A stretch of 64,000 nucleotides of DNA from Rhodospirillales bacterium (lineage in GTDB: Bacteria; Pseudomonadota; Alphaproteobacteria; Reyranellales; Reyranellaceae): contig JACPOB010000099.1 in assembly GCA_016185145.1 (NCBI GenBank), forward strand, positions 1-64,000, written 5' to 3'. Made by a program: the position numbers and the translations under genes. Under the pieces are notes generated by a model. That model searched no databases. It was not told the DNA's origin and was given only the letters and a program-made list of their open reading frames with translations. Shown here piece by piece: positions 1-8,223 of this stretch (position 1 is its first letter; the number at the start of each line of letters is the position of its first letter).

Positions 1-114
1 CAGGCCGCCAAACGTAAGGCTCGCGGCTATACACGATTCACCACCATGCGCACCGTGCTCTTCCTCATTGCCGGAAAGCTCGACTTCTCAAGACTCAACC
101 CACAGCCGGCATAA
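1..114 (+). CDS. C-terminal end of a transposase-like protein (partial)
   Basis: An open frame enters from the left edge and ends at TAA (112-114), giving 37 residues. The tail is basic, with KRKARGYTRF followed by LIAGKLDFS. This resembles the extreme C-terminus of ISL3/IS204-type DDE transposases, where a K-A-R-G-Y/F stretch and a G-K-L-D motif are typical, but the piece is too short to be sure. No terminal inverted repeat or target duplication is recognisable in the 42 bases before the next gene. It may be an intact element whose body lies outside the window, or a remnant. Confidence 0.4.
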   Translation, partial: QAAKRKARGYTRFTTMRTVLFLIAGKLDFSRLNPQPA

Positions 115-156
115 CCCACTCAAAATTCAAAAGAGCCAGAAGTAAGGAGTAGATAC

Positions 157-1059
157 GTGGCGAGTTTCGACATCGCGGTGATCGGCGGCGGCATCGCCGG
201 TCTCACGGCCGCCCATCACGCGGCGCTGGCCGGCGTCTCGGTGGGCCACTTCATCGCCGACGGCATGCCGGGCGGCCTGGTGATGAACGTGGGTGCGCTC
301 GACGGCTGGCCGGCTGCCGGCGCGGTAGGCGGCGCCGAGCTTGCGGCAGGCCTGCTCGGCCGCAACGAGGAGCTCGGCGTCTCATTGGTGCCGTCGCGCA
401 TCGACTCAATCCAAGCCAAAACGCTGAGTGGTCCGGACGGCACGTGGCGGACCAAGCAGGTGATCGTGGCCACGGGCGCTTCGCTGCGCATGCTCGACGC
501 GCCGGGCGCCGAACGGCTCGCCGGCCGCGGCGTGTCGCAATGCGCCTGGTGCGACGGGGGCCTCTACCGCGACGCCGAGGTGGTGGTGGCAGGCGGCGGC
601 GATGCCGCCCTGTCGGAAGCGATCCATCTGGCCGAGTTCGCGCGCTCAGTCACCATCGTCACGCGCAGCGAGATGTTCCGCGCGCGGCGCAGCTATGTAT
701 CGCGCGTCGCCGACGACGAACGCTTCAAGCTGCGCTGGGCGAGCGAGATCGTCGAAGTTTTGGGCGACAAGGGCGTCGAAGGCGTGCGCGTGCGTGACAA
801 CGAGGCAGGGAACGACGAGGTCGTCGCCTGCAATGGCTTGTTCGTGTTCGTCGGGTTGGCGCCCAATGCCGGCTTGCTGCCACCCGACGTCGCCCGCGAC
901 GAGCGTGGCTTCGTCGTCACCGATGCCCACTTCGAGACGGCTTCGCGAGGCATATTCGCCGTCGGCGCCGTGCGCTCAGGCTATGGCGGCCGGCTGACCC
1001 AGGCGGTCGCCGAGGCGACCACTGCCGCCGAGCACGCGGCGGCGCGCTGCGACGACTAA
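157..1059 (+). CDS. Thioredoxin-reductase-like FAD/NAD(P)-dependent oxidoreductase
   Basis: A 300-residue pyridine nucleotide-disulfide oxidoreductase of the short, thioredoxin-reductase-like class. An FAD-binding GGGIAG motif lies at residues 9-14, a redox-type CAWC pair near residues 129-132, a second nucleotide-binding GGGDAA near 148, and the closing FAD motif (GIFAVGAVRSG) near 268. The family moves electrons from NAD(P)H through FAD to a disulfide partner. CAWC replaces the CATC/CAVC of housekeeping thioredoxin reductase, so the partner may differ. The start is GTG at 157, preceded by TAAGGAG. It is convergent with the RidA gene, with only four bases between the stops. No thioredoxin gene is adjacent, so the physiological substrate is unknown. 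Confidence 0.8.
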   Translation: MASFDIAVIGGGIAGLTAAHHAALAGVSVGHFIADGMPGGLVMNVGALDGWPAAGAVGGAELAAGLLGRNEELGVSLVPSRIDSIQAKTLSGPDGTWRTKQVIVATGASLRMLDAPGAERLAGRGVSQCAWCDGGLYRDAEVVVAGGGDAALSEAIHLAEFARSVTIVTRSEMFRARRSYVSRVADDERFKLRWASEIVEVLGDKGVEGVRVRDNEAGNDEVVACNGLFVFVGLAPNAGLLPPDVARDERGFVVTDAHFETASRGIFAVGAVRSGYGGRLTQAVAEATTAAEHAAARCDD

Positions 1060-1063
1060 CTAA

Positions 1064-1465
1064 TCAGGCCGGGACGACGGCCATGGCCTGGATCTCGACC
1101 TTGGCGCGGTCCTCGACCAGGGCCGTCACCTCGACCACGGCCATCGCCGGGAAATTGCGCCCCATGACCTCGCGGTAGGCCTTGCCGATGCCTTCCAAGT
1201 TGCCGAGGTAATCCTTCTTGTTGGTGAGATACCACGTCATCGACGTGACGTGCTCGGGCCTGGCACCGGCCTCGGCCAGCACGTCGACGACGTTCCGAAG
1301 GGTCTGGCGGACCTGGCCTGTAAGATCGTCGGTCTCGAACCGGCACTGGCCGTTCCAGCCGATCTGCCCGCCGACGAAGACGAAGCGGCCTTGGGCCGCG
1401 ACGCCGTTGGCATAGCCCTTGGGTTTTGCCCAGCCGGCCGGCTGCAGGATCGTGTGCGTCGTCAT
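1064..1465 (-). CDS. RidA/YjgF-family enamine/imine deaminase
   Basis: A 133-residue protein of normal RidA length, ending ...EIQAMAVVPA, with the family's conserved FVGGQIGW region near residues 30-37 and the R-x-F-P-A-M-A-V-V-E-V core near 103-113. RidA proteins hydrolyse reactive enamines and imines to carbonyl compounds and ammonia, in the cytoplasm. It is the last gene of the minus-strand operon; its ATG (1463-1465) overlaps the TGA of the CoA ligase, so it is probably translationally coupled. In the aerobic 2-aminobenzoyl-CoA pathway the monooxygenase/reductase makes a non-aromatic amino-oxo-cyclohexene carboxyl-CoA, an enamine. A dedicated RidA to hydrolyse it makes chemical sense; that role is inferred. 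Confidence 0.85.
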   Translation of the reverse strand: MTTHTILQPAGWAKPKGYANGVAAQGRFVFVGGQIGWNGQCRFETDDLTGQVRQTLRNVVDVLAEAGARPEHVTSMTWYLTNKKDYLGNLEGIGKAYREVMGRNFPAMAVVEVTALVEDRAKVEIQAMAVVPA

Positions 1466-3084
1466 GATTTCCTCAACAGAAAGCGCTGGATCTTGCCCGT
1501 CTGGGTCTTCGGCAGGTTGGGCGTGAACTTCACCGAGCGCGGATACTTGTAGGGCGCGATCGTTGCCTTGACGTGATCCTGCAGGCGTTTGGCAGTATCG
1601 GTGTCCGGCACGACGCCTTCGGCCAATACGATATGCGCTTGCACGATCTGGCCGCGCTCGGCATCGGCAACGCCGATCACCGCGCATTCGAGCACGTCGG
1701 CATGGGTCAGCAACGCGGCCTCCACTTCGGGGCCAGCGATGTTGTAGCCGGCCGAGATGATCATGTCGTCAGACCGCGCGGCGAAGTGGAAGTAGCCGGC
1801 CTCGTCCTGCACGAAGGAATCGCCGGTGAGATTCCAGCCGTCGCGCACGTAACTGCGCTGGCGCTCGTCGGCGAGATAGCGGCAGCCGGTCGGGCCGCGC
1901 ACGGCGAGCCGTCCCACCGTGCCGCGCGGCACCTCCTTCATGTTCTCGTCGACGACCCGGGCTTCGTAGCCGTGCACCGGCTTGCCGGTCGAGCCTGGCG
2001 CCAGGTCATCGAGACGGTTGGAGATGAAGATGTGCAGCATCTCGGTGGCGCCGATGCCGTCCAGGATCGGCTTGCCGGTCTTGGCGAGCCAGTCGTTGAA
2101 CACCGGTGCCGGCAGGGTCTCGCCGGCCGAGACGGCGATGCGCAGCGAGGAGAGATCCCGGCCCGCGTCCATGGCCGTGAGCATGGCGCGGTAGGCCGTG
2201 GGTGCGGTGAAGCTGATGGTGGCGCGATAGGTTTCGATAATCTCGACCATGTTCGCGGGCGAGGCATTCTCCAGTAGCGTCGCCGCCGCGCCGAAGCGCA
2301 GGGGGAAGATCGCAAGGCCACCCAGGCCGAAGGTGAAGGCAAGCGGTGGCGAGCCTACGAAGACGTCGTCCGGCGTCACGCCCAGCACGTCCTTGGCGTA
2401 GCCGTCGGCAATGATCAGCAGGTCGCGATGGAAGTGCATGGTGGCCTTGGGCACCCCGGTCGTGCCCGAGGTGAAGCCCAGCAGAGCCACGTCGTCGCGG
2501 CCGGTGGCGACGGCCTCGAAGCGCACCGGTTTGGTGAGGGCGATGCGGTCGAGCTCGGCGTCGTGGTTGGCCGTGCCGTCGAAGCCCACGACCTGCTCGA
2601 GGAACCGGTTGTCCTTGGCGCAGGCCACCAACTCGTCCATCAGCCTCGTGTCGCAGAGCGCCAGTGCGATCCTGGCCTTGTCGACGATCTGCCCCAGTTC
2701 GCCCGCCCGCAGCATGGGCATGGTGTTGACGACGACGGCGCCCGCCTTGGTCGCCGCCAGCCAGCAGGCGACCATGGCCGGATTGTTGGCCGCGCGGACC
2801 AGCACGCGGTTGCCCGGCCGCACGCCGTAATTCTCGACCAGGGCGCGCGCCAGCCGGTTGGTCCAGTCGGTCAGCTCCTTATAGGTCCGGCGCCGGCCGT
2901 TGCCGATCAGCGCGGTGTTGTCGCCAAAACCTTTCTGGACCATGCGGTCGGTCAATTCGACGGCGACGTTCAGCCGCTCGGGATAGTCGAAGCCGGCCAG
3001 ACGGAAGTCCGGCAACTCGGCCGCGGGCGGAAGGTTGTCGCGGCTGAACGTGTCGATATGCGCGCTCGGTCCCAGCATCGTCAT
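1462..3084 (-). CDS. abmG: Aryl-CoA ligase, probably 2-aminobenzoate-CoA ligase
   Basis: A 540-residue AMP-forming acyl/aryl-CoA synthetase. The phosphate-binding loop (FTSGTTGVPKA) lies near residues 181-191, the A8-type hinge before GYNIAGPEVE near 435, and the C-terminal catalytic lysine in TQTGKIQRF near 528. The overall length and the early RLNVAVELTDR region resemble the benzoate/2-aminobenzoate-CoA ligase group. It activates an aromatic acid with ATP and CoA. The chosen ATG (3082-3084) overlaps the TGA of the enoyl-CoA hydratase; a longer upstream frame has no coupling or homology logic. Placement with the 2-aminobenzoyl-CoA monooxygenase/reductase makes anthranilate the most likely substrate. 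Benzoate or salicylate remain possible. Confidence 0.85.
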   Translation of the reverse strand: MTMLGPSAHIDTFSRDNLPPAAELPDFRLAGFDYPERLNVAVELTDRMVQKGFGDNTALIGNGRRRTYKELTDWTNRLARALVENYGVRPGNRVLVRAANNPAMVACWLAATKAGAVVVNTMPMLRAGELGQIVDKARIALALCDTRLMDELVACAKDNRFLEQVVGFDGTANHDAELDRIALTKPVRFEAVATGRDDVALLGFTSGTTGVPKATMHFHRDLLIIADGYAKDVLGVTPDDVFVGSPPLAFTFGLGGLAIFPLRFGAAATLLENASPANMVEIIETYRATISFTAPTAYRAMLTAMDAGRDLSSLRIAVSAGETLPAPVFNDWLAKTGKPILDGIGATEMLHIFISNRLDDLAPGSTGKPVHGYEARVVDENMKEVPRGTVGRLAVRGPTGCRYLADERQRSYVRDGWNLTGDSFVQDEAGYFHFAARSDDMIISAGYNIAGPEVEAALLTHADVLECAVIGVADAERGQIVQAHIVLAEGVVPDTDTAKRLQDHVKATIAPYKYPRSVKFTPNLPKTQTGKIQRFLLRKS

Positions 3085-3893
3085 GCCCCTTCGAACACCG
3101 GCGTCTGCTTGGCGACGAAGGCGCGGTAGGCGCGCTCGAAGTCGCGGGTCTGCATGCAGATCGCCTGCGCCTGGGCTTCCGCCTCGATCGCCTGGTCGAG
3201 CCCCATCGACCATTCCTGGTTCAGCTGGGTCTTGGTGATGCCGTGCGCGAAGGTGGGGCCGGCGGCGATGCGCCGGGCCATGTCGAGCGCGTCGGCTTCC
3301 AGCGCCCCGGCATCGACCAGGCGGTTATAGAACCCCCAGCGTTCACCCTCTGCCGCCGACATGCTGCGGCCGGTATATAAAAGCTCGGCGGTACGGCCCT
3401 GGCCGATGATGCGGGGCAGGATCGCGCACGCACCCATGTCGCAGCCGGCGAGACCGACGCGCGTGAACAGGAAGGCGGTCTTGGCTTCGGGCGTGGCGAT
3501 GCGGATATCGGAGGCCATGACGATGATGGCGCCGGCGCCCACGGCGACGCCGTCGACAGCGGCGATGATCGGCTTGCCGCAGGCGAGCATCGCCTTCACG
3601 AGATCGCCGGTCATGCGCGTGAAGGCCAGCAGTTCCTTCATCTCCATGGCGACCAGGGGCCCGATGATGTCGTGCACGTCGCCGCCCGAGCAGAAATTGC
3701 CGCCGTTGGGCAGGAACACCACCGTGTCGACGTCCTCGGCATAGCGCAACTCGCGGAAGGTGTCGCGCAGCTCGGCATAGGAGTCGAAGGTGAGCGGGTT
3801 CTTGCGCTCGGGCCGGTCGAGCTGGATGCGCGCCACCTTGCCGTCGACCTGCCAGAGGAAGTGTTTGGGCCGGAGGCCCGCCATCCTGGTCAT
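3081..3893 (-). CDS. Enoyl-CoA hydratase/isomerase family protein
   Basis: A 270-residue crotonase-fold protein. The oxyanion-hole segment GNFCSGGDVHDI lies near residues 63-74 and GVAVGAGAIIVMASDIRIA near 111-129, which is where catalytic acids sit in the family. At the second catalytic position the sequence reads GLAGCDMGA (near 144-152) rather than the usual G-x-x-P-x-x-G, which suggests a specialised ring-opening or hydration reaction rather than housekeeping crotonase. It starts at the ATG overlapping the MarR stop (ATGA) and overlaps the ligase downstream in the same way. In this operon it is expected to hydrate or hydrolytically open the dearomatised CoA ester after the monooxygenase/reductase. 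The exact reaction is not deducible. Confidence 0.85.
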   Translation of the reverse strand: MTRMAGLRPKHFLWQVDGKVARIQLDRPERKNPLTFDSYAELRDTFRELRYAEDVDTVVFLPNGGNFCSGGDVHDIIGPLVAMEMKELLAFTRMTGDLVKAMLACGKPIIAAVDGVAVGAGAIIVMASDIRIATPEAKTAFLFTRVGLAGCDMGACAILPRIIGQGRTAELLYTGRSMSAAEGERWGFYNRLVDAGALEADALDMARRIAAGPTFAHGITKTQLNQEWSMGLDQAIEAEAQAQAICMQTRDFERAYRAFVAKQTPVFEGA

Positions 3894-4345
3894 TCCCGTC
3901 CCTCCCAATTGCTGCGAAATGCCTTCAGCATCGACGTGAGCTGCCGCGCATCGCTCTTGGTGACGCCGGCCAGCAATTCGCCGACCCAGCCTTCATGCGC
4001 CGCCGCCATGGTGCGAAACGTATCCTTGCCGGTCTTCGTGAGCTGCACGATCGACGTGCGGCGGTCGCCGTCGCGCTGGCGGCGCTGCACCAAGCCCTCG
4101 GAAACGAGCCGGTCGATGATGCCGGTGACGTTGCCGTTGGAGACCAGCAGGAAGCGCGACAGGTCGCTCATCAGCATGCCGTCGGGCGTGCGGTAGAGCG
4201 CGGCCATGACGTCGAAACGCGGCAAGGTGGTGTCGAATTCCGTGTTCAGCCGCTCGCGCAGCTCGCCCTCGATGATGCGCGTGGCGCGCAGCAGCCGGAT
4301 CCACAGGCGCAGCTTTTCCTTGGAAGCGGAGAGGGGGCCGCTCAC
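3890..4345 (-). CDS. MarR-family transcriptional regulator
   Basis: A 151-residue winged-helix regulator. The recognition region MSDLSRFLLVSNGNVTGIIDRL and the wing RRQRDGDRRTSIVQLT are typical of MarR proteins, which usually repress catabolic genes until an aromatic acid or its CoA ester binds. The start is GTG at 4345, whose GTGA overlaps the SDR stop; the longer frame upstream lies inside the SDR gene. It is embedded mid-operon, so it may autoregulate the anthranilate genes. It is clearly similar to the MarR protein at 23000-23518 (shared R-F-D-V-M and S-N-G-x-[VI]-T-G segments), which suggests duplicated regulators for two linked catabolic operons. Confidence 0.9.
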   Translation of the reverse strand: MSGPLSASKEKLRLWIRLLRATRIIEGELRERLNTEFDTTLPRFDVMAALYRTPDGMLMSDLSRFLLVSNGNVTGIIDRLVSEGLVQRRQRDGDRRTSIVQLTKTGKDTFRTMAAAHEGWVGELLAGVTKSDARQLTSMLKAFRSNWEGRE

Positions 4346-5100
4346 CACGTCTCGCCTCCCGAGAGCGACAGCGCCTGGCCGGTGACCGAGCCCGCCGCCT
4401 CGCTGCAGAGCCACAGCACCGCCGCCGCGACTTCCTGCGGCTGGATGAAGCGGCCCTGCGGATTGGTGGAAGCGAGGCTCGCCCGCGCCTGTTCGACGGT
4501 GCGGCCGGTCGTGCGGACGATGCGCTGGACCGATTCCTCCAGCATGTCGGTCTCGATGAAACCCGGACAGACGGCGTTGACGGTGACGCCCGACTTCACC
4601 GTCTCGGTCGCGAGCGCCCGCATCAGGCCGACGACGCCGTGCTTGGCCGCCACATAGGGCGCCACGTAGGCGTAGCCCTTCAGCCCGGCCGTGGAGGCGA
4701 CGAAGACGATGCGGCCGGCCTTGCGCTTGGCCATGCCGGCGAGCGCCGGCTTCACGGTCAGGAACGATCCGGTCAGGTTGAGATCGAGGGCGCGCTGCCA
4801 GTCGCCGAGCGACGTCTTATGCGCCGGGCTGCTTTCGGCGCCGCCGGCGTTGGCCACGACGATGTCGAACGGTCCCCGCTGCTCCTCGGCCTCGGCGTAG
4901 AGAGCGGCCATTGAGGCCTCGTCAGTCACATCCGCCGCGATCGGAAATATCCGGGCATTTTCGCCGGCCACGCCTTCGAGCTTGGCCCTGCGACGACCGC
5001 AGATGGTGACGGAGACGCCCGCTTCGGCGAGTGCCAGCGAAATCGCCCGGCCGACACCCGTGCCGCCGCCGGTCACCAGAGCGTGTTTCCCTAGAATCAT
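4342..5100 (-). CDS. Short-chain dehydrogenase/reductase (SDR)
   Basis: A 252-residue classical SDR. It has the cofactor loop TGGGTGVG (residues 10-17), NAG near 85-87, a catalytic serine in VASTAG near 137, and YVAAK (catalytic Tyr and Lys) near 151-155. All catalytic residues are present. The reaction is a reversible NAD(P)H-dependent alcohol/ketone conversion. It overlaps the monooxygenase/reductase stop upstream (ATGA) and the MarR start downstream (GTGA), so it belongs to the tightly coupled anthranilate operon. It probably oxidises a hydroxylated alicyclic CoA intermediate on the way to beta-oxidation; that step is inferred from position. Confidence 0.9.
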   Translation of the reverse strand: MILGKHALVTGGGTGVGRAISLALAEAGVSVTICGRRRAKLEGVAGENARIFPIAADVTDEASMAALYAEAEEQRGPFDIVVANAGGAESSPAHKTSLGDWQRALDLNLTGSFLTVKPALAGMAKRKAGRIVFVASTAGLKGYAYVAPYVAAKHGVVGLMRALATETVKSGVTVNAVCPGFIETDMLEESVQRIVRTTGRTVEQARASLASTNPQGRFIQPQEVAAAVLWLCSEAAGSVTGQALSLSGGETW

Positions 5101-7391
5101 ACTTTCAACCCCATGGTCGCGCCGCCGCGATCGGCCAGCCGGTAGAGCTGGTCGCGGCCGTTTAGATAAGGATCAGGCCACGTCACGTCGCGATCGCCGA
5201 GCTGCACCGCGGCATGCAGCGTCCAGTAGGGATCGGCGAGATGCGGGCGTGCCAGGCAGACGAGGTCGGCGCGGCCAGCCAGCAGGATCGAGTTGACGTG
5301 GTCGGGTTCGTAGATGTTGCCCACCGCCATGGTGGCCATGCCGGTCTCGTTGCGGATGCGGTCGGAGAACGGCGTCTGGAACATGCGGCCGTAGACCGGC
5401 CGGGCGCGGATCGAGGTCTGGCCGGCCGACACGTCGCAGATGTCGACGCCCGCCGCCTGCAGCAGCCGCGCGATGTCGACGGCCTCTTCCGGCGTCACGC
5501 CCTCGTCGCCCAGCCAGTCATTGGCGGAGATACGCACGGAGATCGGCTTGTGCGCGGGCCAGACCGCGCGAACGGCACGATAGACCTCGAGCGGGTAGCG
5601 CAGGCGGTTGTCCAGCGAGCCGCCATAGTCATCGGTGCGGTGGTTGGTGATTGGCGTGATGAAGGACGACAGGAGGTAGCCGTGCGCGGCATGGATCTCG
5701 AGCATGTCGAAGCCGCAGCGTGCGGCCATCTCCGCCGAGGCCACGAACTGCTGCTTGATTCGCGCCATGTCGGCGCGGTCCATCGCCTTTGGCACCTGAT
5801 TCTCCGGCGACCAGGCGACCTCGGACGCCGCCACCAGCGGCCAGTTGCCGCTCGGCAGGGGCTTGTCGATGTGCTGCCAGCCGAGTTGGGTCGATCCCTT
5901 GGCGCCCGAATGGCCGATCTGGGCGCAGATCTTGGCCTCGGTCTCGGCATGCACGAAGTCGACCAGGCGCTTCCAGGCGACCTCGTGCTCGGGGGCATAG
6001 AAGCCGGTGCAGCCCGGCGTGATCCGGCCCTCGGGGCTGACGCAGGTCATCTCGATGTGGACCAGGCCCGCGCCGCCCTTGGCGCGCTCGGCATAGTGGG
6101 CGAAGTGCCAGTCGGTCGGGCAGCCGTCGACCGCTTTGTATTGCGCCATGGGCGAGACGACGACGCGGTTCTTCAGTTTGAGTTCGCGCAGCTGGAACGG
6201 CGCGAACATCGGCGCGCGCCGGAGGTTGTCGGTGTTGCCGGCGCGGCGCTGGAACCACGCTTCGGCGCCGCCCAGCCACTCGGGGTCGCGCAGGCGCAGG
6301 TTCTCGTGGCTGATGCGCTGCGAGCGGGTCAGCAGCGAGTAGTTGAACTGCACGGGGTCGAGGTCGAGATAACGCTCGACCTCCTCGAACCATTCCAGCG
6401 AATTGCGCGCCGCCGATTGCAGGCGCAGCACCTCGGTGCGGCGCGCGCTCTCGTACTTCTCGAATGCTGCGGTGAGGCCGGGCTCGGAATGCAGGTAGTC
6501 GGCCAGCGCCACGGCGCTCTCGAGGGCGAGCTTGGTGCCCGAACCGATCGAGAAATGTGCGCTTGCCGAGGCGTCGCCCAGCAGGGCGAGGTTCTTGTGT
6601 GACCAGCGCTCGCACAGCACGCGCGGGAAATTGATCCAGGCCGAACCGCGCAGGTGGCCGGCGTTGGACATCAGGCTCTGGCCGCCGAGATGGCGGGCGA
6701 AGATCCGCTCGCAGGTCGCGATCGACTGCTCGCGCGTCATCTCGCCGAAGCCCCACGCCGCCCAGGTCTCCTCGCTGCATTCGACGATGAATGTCGCGGT
6801 TTCGGGCTCGAACTGATAGGCGTGCGCCCACACCCAGCCGTGCTCGGTCTCCTCGAAGATGAAGGTGAAGGCGTCGTCGAACTTCTGGCGGGTGCCGAGC
6901 CAGACGAACTTGCACTTGCGCACGTCGATGTCGGGCTTGAACACCTCGGCGAAGGCCGCCCGCGAGCGCGAGTTGAGCCCGTCGGCGCCGATCACCAGGT
7001 CGTGGCTCGCCATGAAGGGCCGCGGATCGTCGATCTCGGTCTCGAACTCGAGCCCGATGCCGAGGTCGCGGGCACGCCGCTGCAGCAGCAGGAGCAGCCG
7101 CTTGCGGCCGATGCCGCAGAAGCCGTGGCCGGTCGACACCGTGCGCGCGCCCTTGTGGATGACGGCGATGTCGTCCCAGTAGGCGAAGTATTCGCGGATC
7201 CAGGCGGCGCTCACCGCGTCGTTGGCCGCGAGATTGTCGAGTGTCTCGGCCGACAGAACGACGCCCCAGCCGAAAGTGTCGTCCGGCCGATTGCGCTCGA
7301 ACACGGTGATCTCGTGCCCGGGGTTGCGGCGCTTCATCGAGATGGCGAAGTAGAGGCCGGCGGGGCCGGCGCCGAGAACAGCAACCTTCAC
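5097..7391 (-). CDS. Bifunctional 2-aminobenzoyl-CoA monooxygenase/reductase (FAD monooxygenase fused to old yellow enzyme)
   Basis: A 764-residue two-domain flavoprotein. Residues 1 to about 370 are an FAD aromatic monooxygenase: GAGPAG near 7-12, DGLNSRS near 150-156, and the GDASAS segment near 278. Residues from about 395 to the end are an FMN old-yellow-enzyme barrel: VVSPMAQYKAVDG, then HAAHGYLLSSF and the YGGSLDNR motif. This exact fusion is known as 2-aminobenzoyl-CoA monooxygenase/reductase or salicylyl-CoA 5-hydroxylase, which hydroxylates the CoA-bound ring with O2 and reduces it out of aromaticity. The start is GTG at 7391 with AAGGAGA about eight bases upstream. It heads the catabolic part of the operon behind repeat 7407-7469. 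The neighbouring ligase and RidA favour the aminobenzoyl substrate. Confidence 0.92.
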   Translation of the reverse strand: MKVAVLGAGPAGLYFAISMKRRNPGHEITVFERNRPDDTFGWGVVLSAETLDNLAANDAVSAAWIREYFAYWDDIAVIHKGARTVSTGHGFCGIGRKRLLLLLQRRARDLGIGLEFETEIDDPRPFMASHDLVIGADGLNSRSRAAFAEVFKPDIDVRKCKFVWLGTRQKFDDAFTFIFEETEHGWVWAHAYQFEPETATFIVECSEETWAAWGFGEMTREQSIATCERIFARHLGGQSLMSNAGHLRGSAWINFPRVLCERWSHKNLALLGDASASAHFSIGSGTKLALESAVALADYLHSEPGLTAAFEKYESARRTEVLRLQSAARNSLEWFEEVERYLDLDPVQFNYSLLTRSQRISHENLRLRDPEWLGGAEAWFQRRAGNTDNLRRAPMFAPFQLRELKLKNRVVVSPMAQYKAVDGCPTDWHFAHYAERAKGGAGLVHIEMTCVSPEGRITPGCTGFYAPEHEVAWKRLVDFVHAETEAKICAQIGHSGAKGSTQLGWQHIDKPLPSGNWPLVAASEVAWSPENQVPKAMDRADMARIKQQFVASAEMAARCGFDMLEIHAAHGYLLSSFITPITNHRTDDYGGSLDNRLRYPLEVYRAVRAVWPAHKPISVRISANDWLGDEGVTPEEAVDIARLLQAAGVDICDVSAGQTSIRARPVYGRMFQTPFSDRIRNETGMATMAVGNIYEPDHVNSILLAGRADLVCLARPHLADPYWTLHAAVQLGDRDVTWPDPYLNGRDQLYRLADRGGATMGLKV

Positions 7392-7406
7392 CTCAGCTCT
7401 CCTTCT

Positions 7407-7469
7407 TCGGAGCGCGGACCTCCAGGTCCGCTCATGATCATGATGCGGACCTGGAGGTCCGCGCTCCGA
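7407..7469. repeat. Palindromic repeat, family C, copy 1
   Basis: Two perfectly complementary 25-base arms (7407-7431 and 7445-7469; left arm begins TCGGAGCGCGGACCTCCAGG) flank a 13-base loop made of TCATGAT-type bases. Related copies, with a different inner sequence but the same CTCCAGG...CCTGGAG core and TCATGA loop, are at 53314-53380 and 59612-59696. It lies between livF and the monooxygenase/reductase gene, so it would form a strong mRNA hairpin inside the operon. It could be a processing, stability or attenuation element. Confidence 0.85.
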
Positions 7470-7509
7470 CAAGATTACTCTTTAGGTTTAAAATTTCATA
7501 TCTAAAATA
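7470..7509. promoter_or_regulatory. AT-rich spacer inside the operon, possible internal promoter or operator
   Basis: A 40-base stretch that is strikingly AT-rich against the GC-rich surroundings. Read on the minus strand it follows the livF stop as TGATATTTTAGATATGAAAT and then TTTAAACCTAAAGAG. It could hold a secondary promoter for the catabolic genes, or a binding site for the MarR protein encoded downstream. No clean -35/-10 pair is present, so this is only suggestive. Confidence 0.3.
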
Positions 7510-8223
7510 TCAATGCCCACCCAGGTAGCTCGCGGTGACGCGCGGGTCGTGCATCAGGTCTGCGGCGGCGCCCGAATGGACGATCTCGCCGGTCTCCAGC
7601 ACATAGCCGAAATCGGCCGTTTCCAAGGCGGCGCGGGCGTTCTGCTCGACCAGCAGGATCGACACGCCGAGATCGCGCAGGGACGAGATGATCCTGAAGA
7701 CCTCGCGGACGATCAGCGGCGCCAACCCCAGGCTCGGCTCGTCGAGCATCAGGAGCCGCGGCTTGGCCATCAGGGCGCGTCCGAGCGCCAGCATCTGGCG
7801 CTCGCCGCCGGACAGGGTCGAGGCCTTCTGGCCGCGCCGTTCGCTGAGCCGTGGGAAGCGCCTGTAGACGTCCTCCAGGGACTGTTTCAGCCCGGCTGCG
7901 TCGCGGCGGCGGGAGTAGCCGCCCAGCAGGAGGTTGTCCGCCACCGACAGGTCGCCGAACAGTTCGCGCGTCTCGGGCACCAGGCAGAAGCCGCGCTCGA
8001 TGCGGGATTCGACGTCGAGGCGGCTGAGGTCCATGCCGTCGAAGAACATGCGGCCGCGCCACGGCAGCAGGCCGATCGCCGCGCTCAAAAGGGTCGTCTT
8101 GCCGGCGCCGTTGGGACCAATGACGGTGACGATCTGTCCGGGCTCGATGGCGAGCGACACGCCGCGCACCGCCTCGACCTTGCCGTAGGCGACGGTGACC
8201 TGGTCGATCGCGAGCAGGGCCAT
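7510..8223 (-). CDS. livF: Branched-chain amino acid-type ABC transporter ATP-binding protein, LivF
   Basis: A 237-residue ABC ATPase with Walker A GPNGAGKTT (near residues 36-44), signature LSGGERQ (near 135), Walker B LLMLDEPSLGL (near 155) and the switch region LLVEQN. The short length and the ending YLGGH are typical of LivF. It powers import together with LivG. The ATG (8221-8223) overlaps the TGA of the LivM-LivG fusion by one base (TGATG). It is the last importer gene before the catabolic genes, so the transported compound is probably the operon's substrate, such as anthranilate or a related aromatic acid. Confidence 0.93.
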   Translation of the reverse strand: MALLAIDQVTVAYGKVEAVRGVSLAIEPGQIVTVIGPNGAGKTTLLSAAIGLLPWRGRMFFDGMDLSRLDVESRIERGFCLVPETRELFGDLSVADNLLLGGYSRRRDAAGLKQSLEDVYRRFPRLSERRGQKASTLSGGERQMLALGRALMAKPRLLMLDEPSLGLAPLIVREVFRIISSLRDLGVSILLVEQNARAALETADFGYVLETGEIVHSGAAADLMHDPRVTASYLGGH

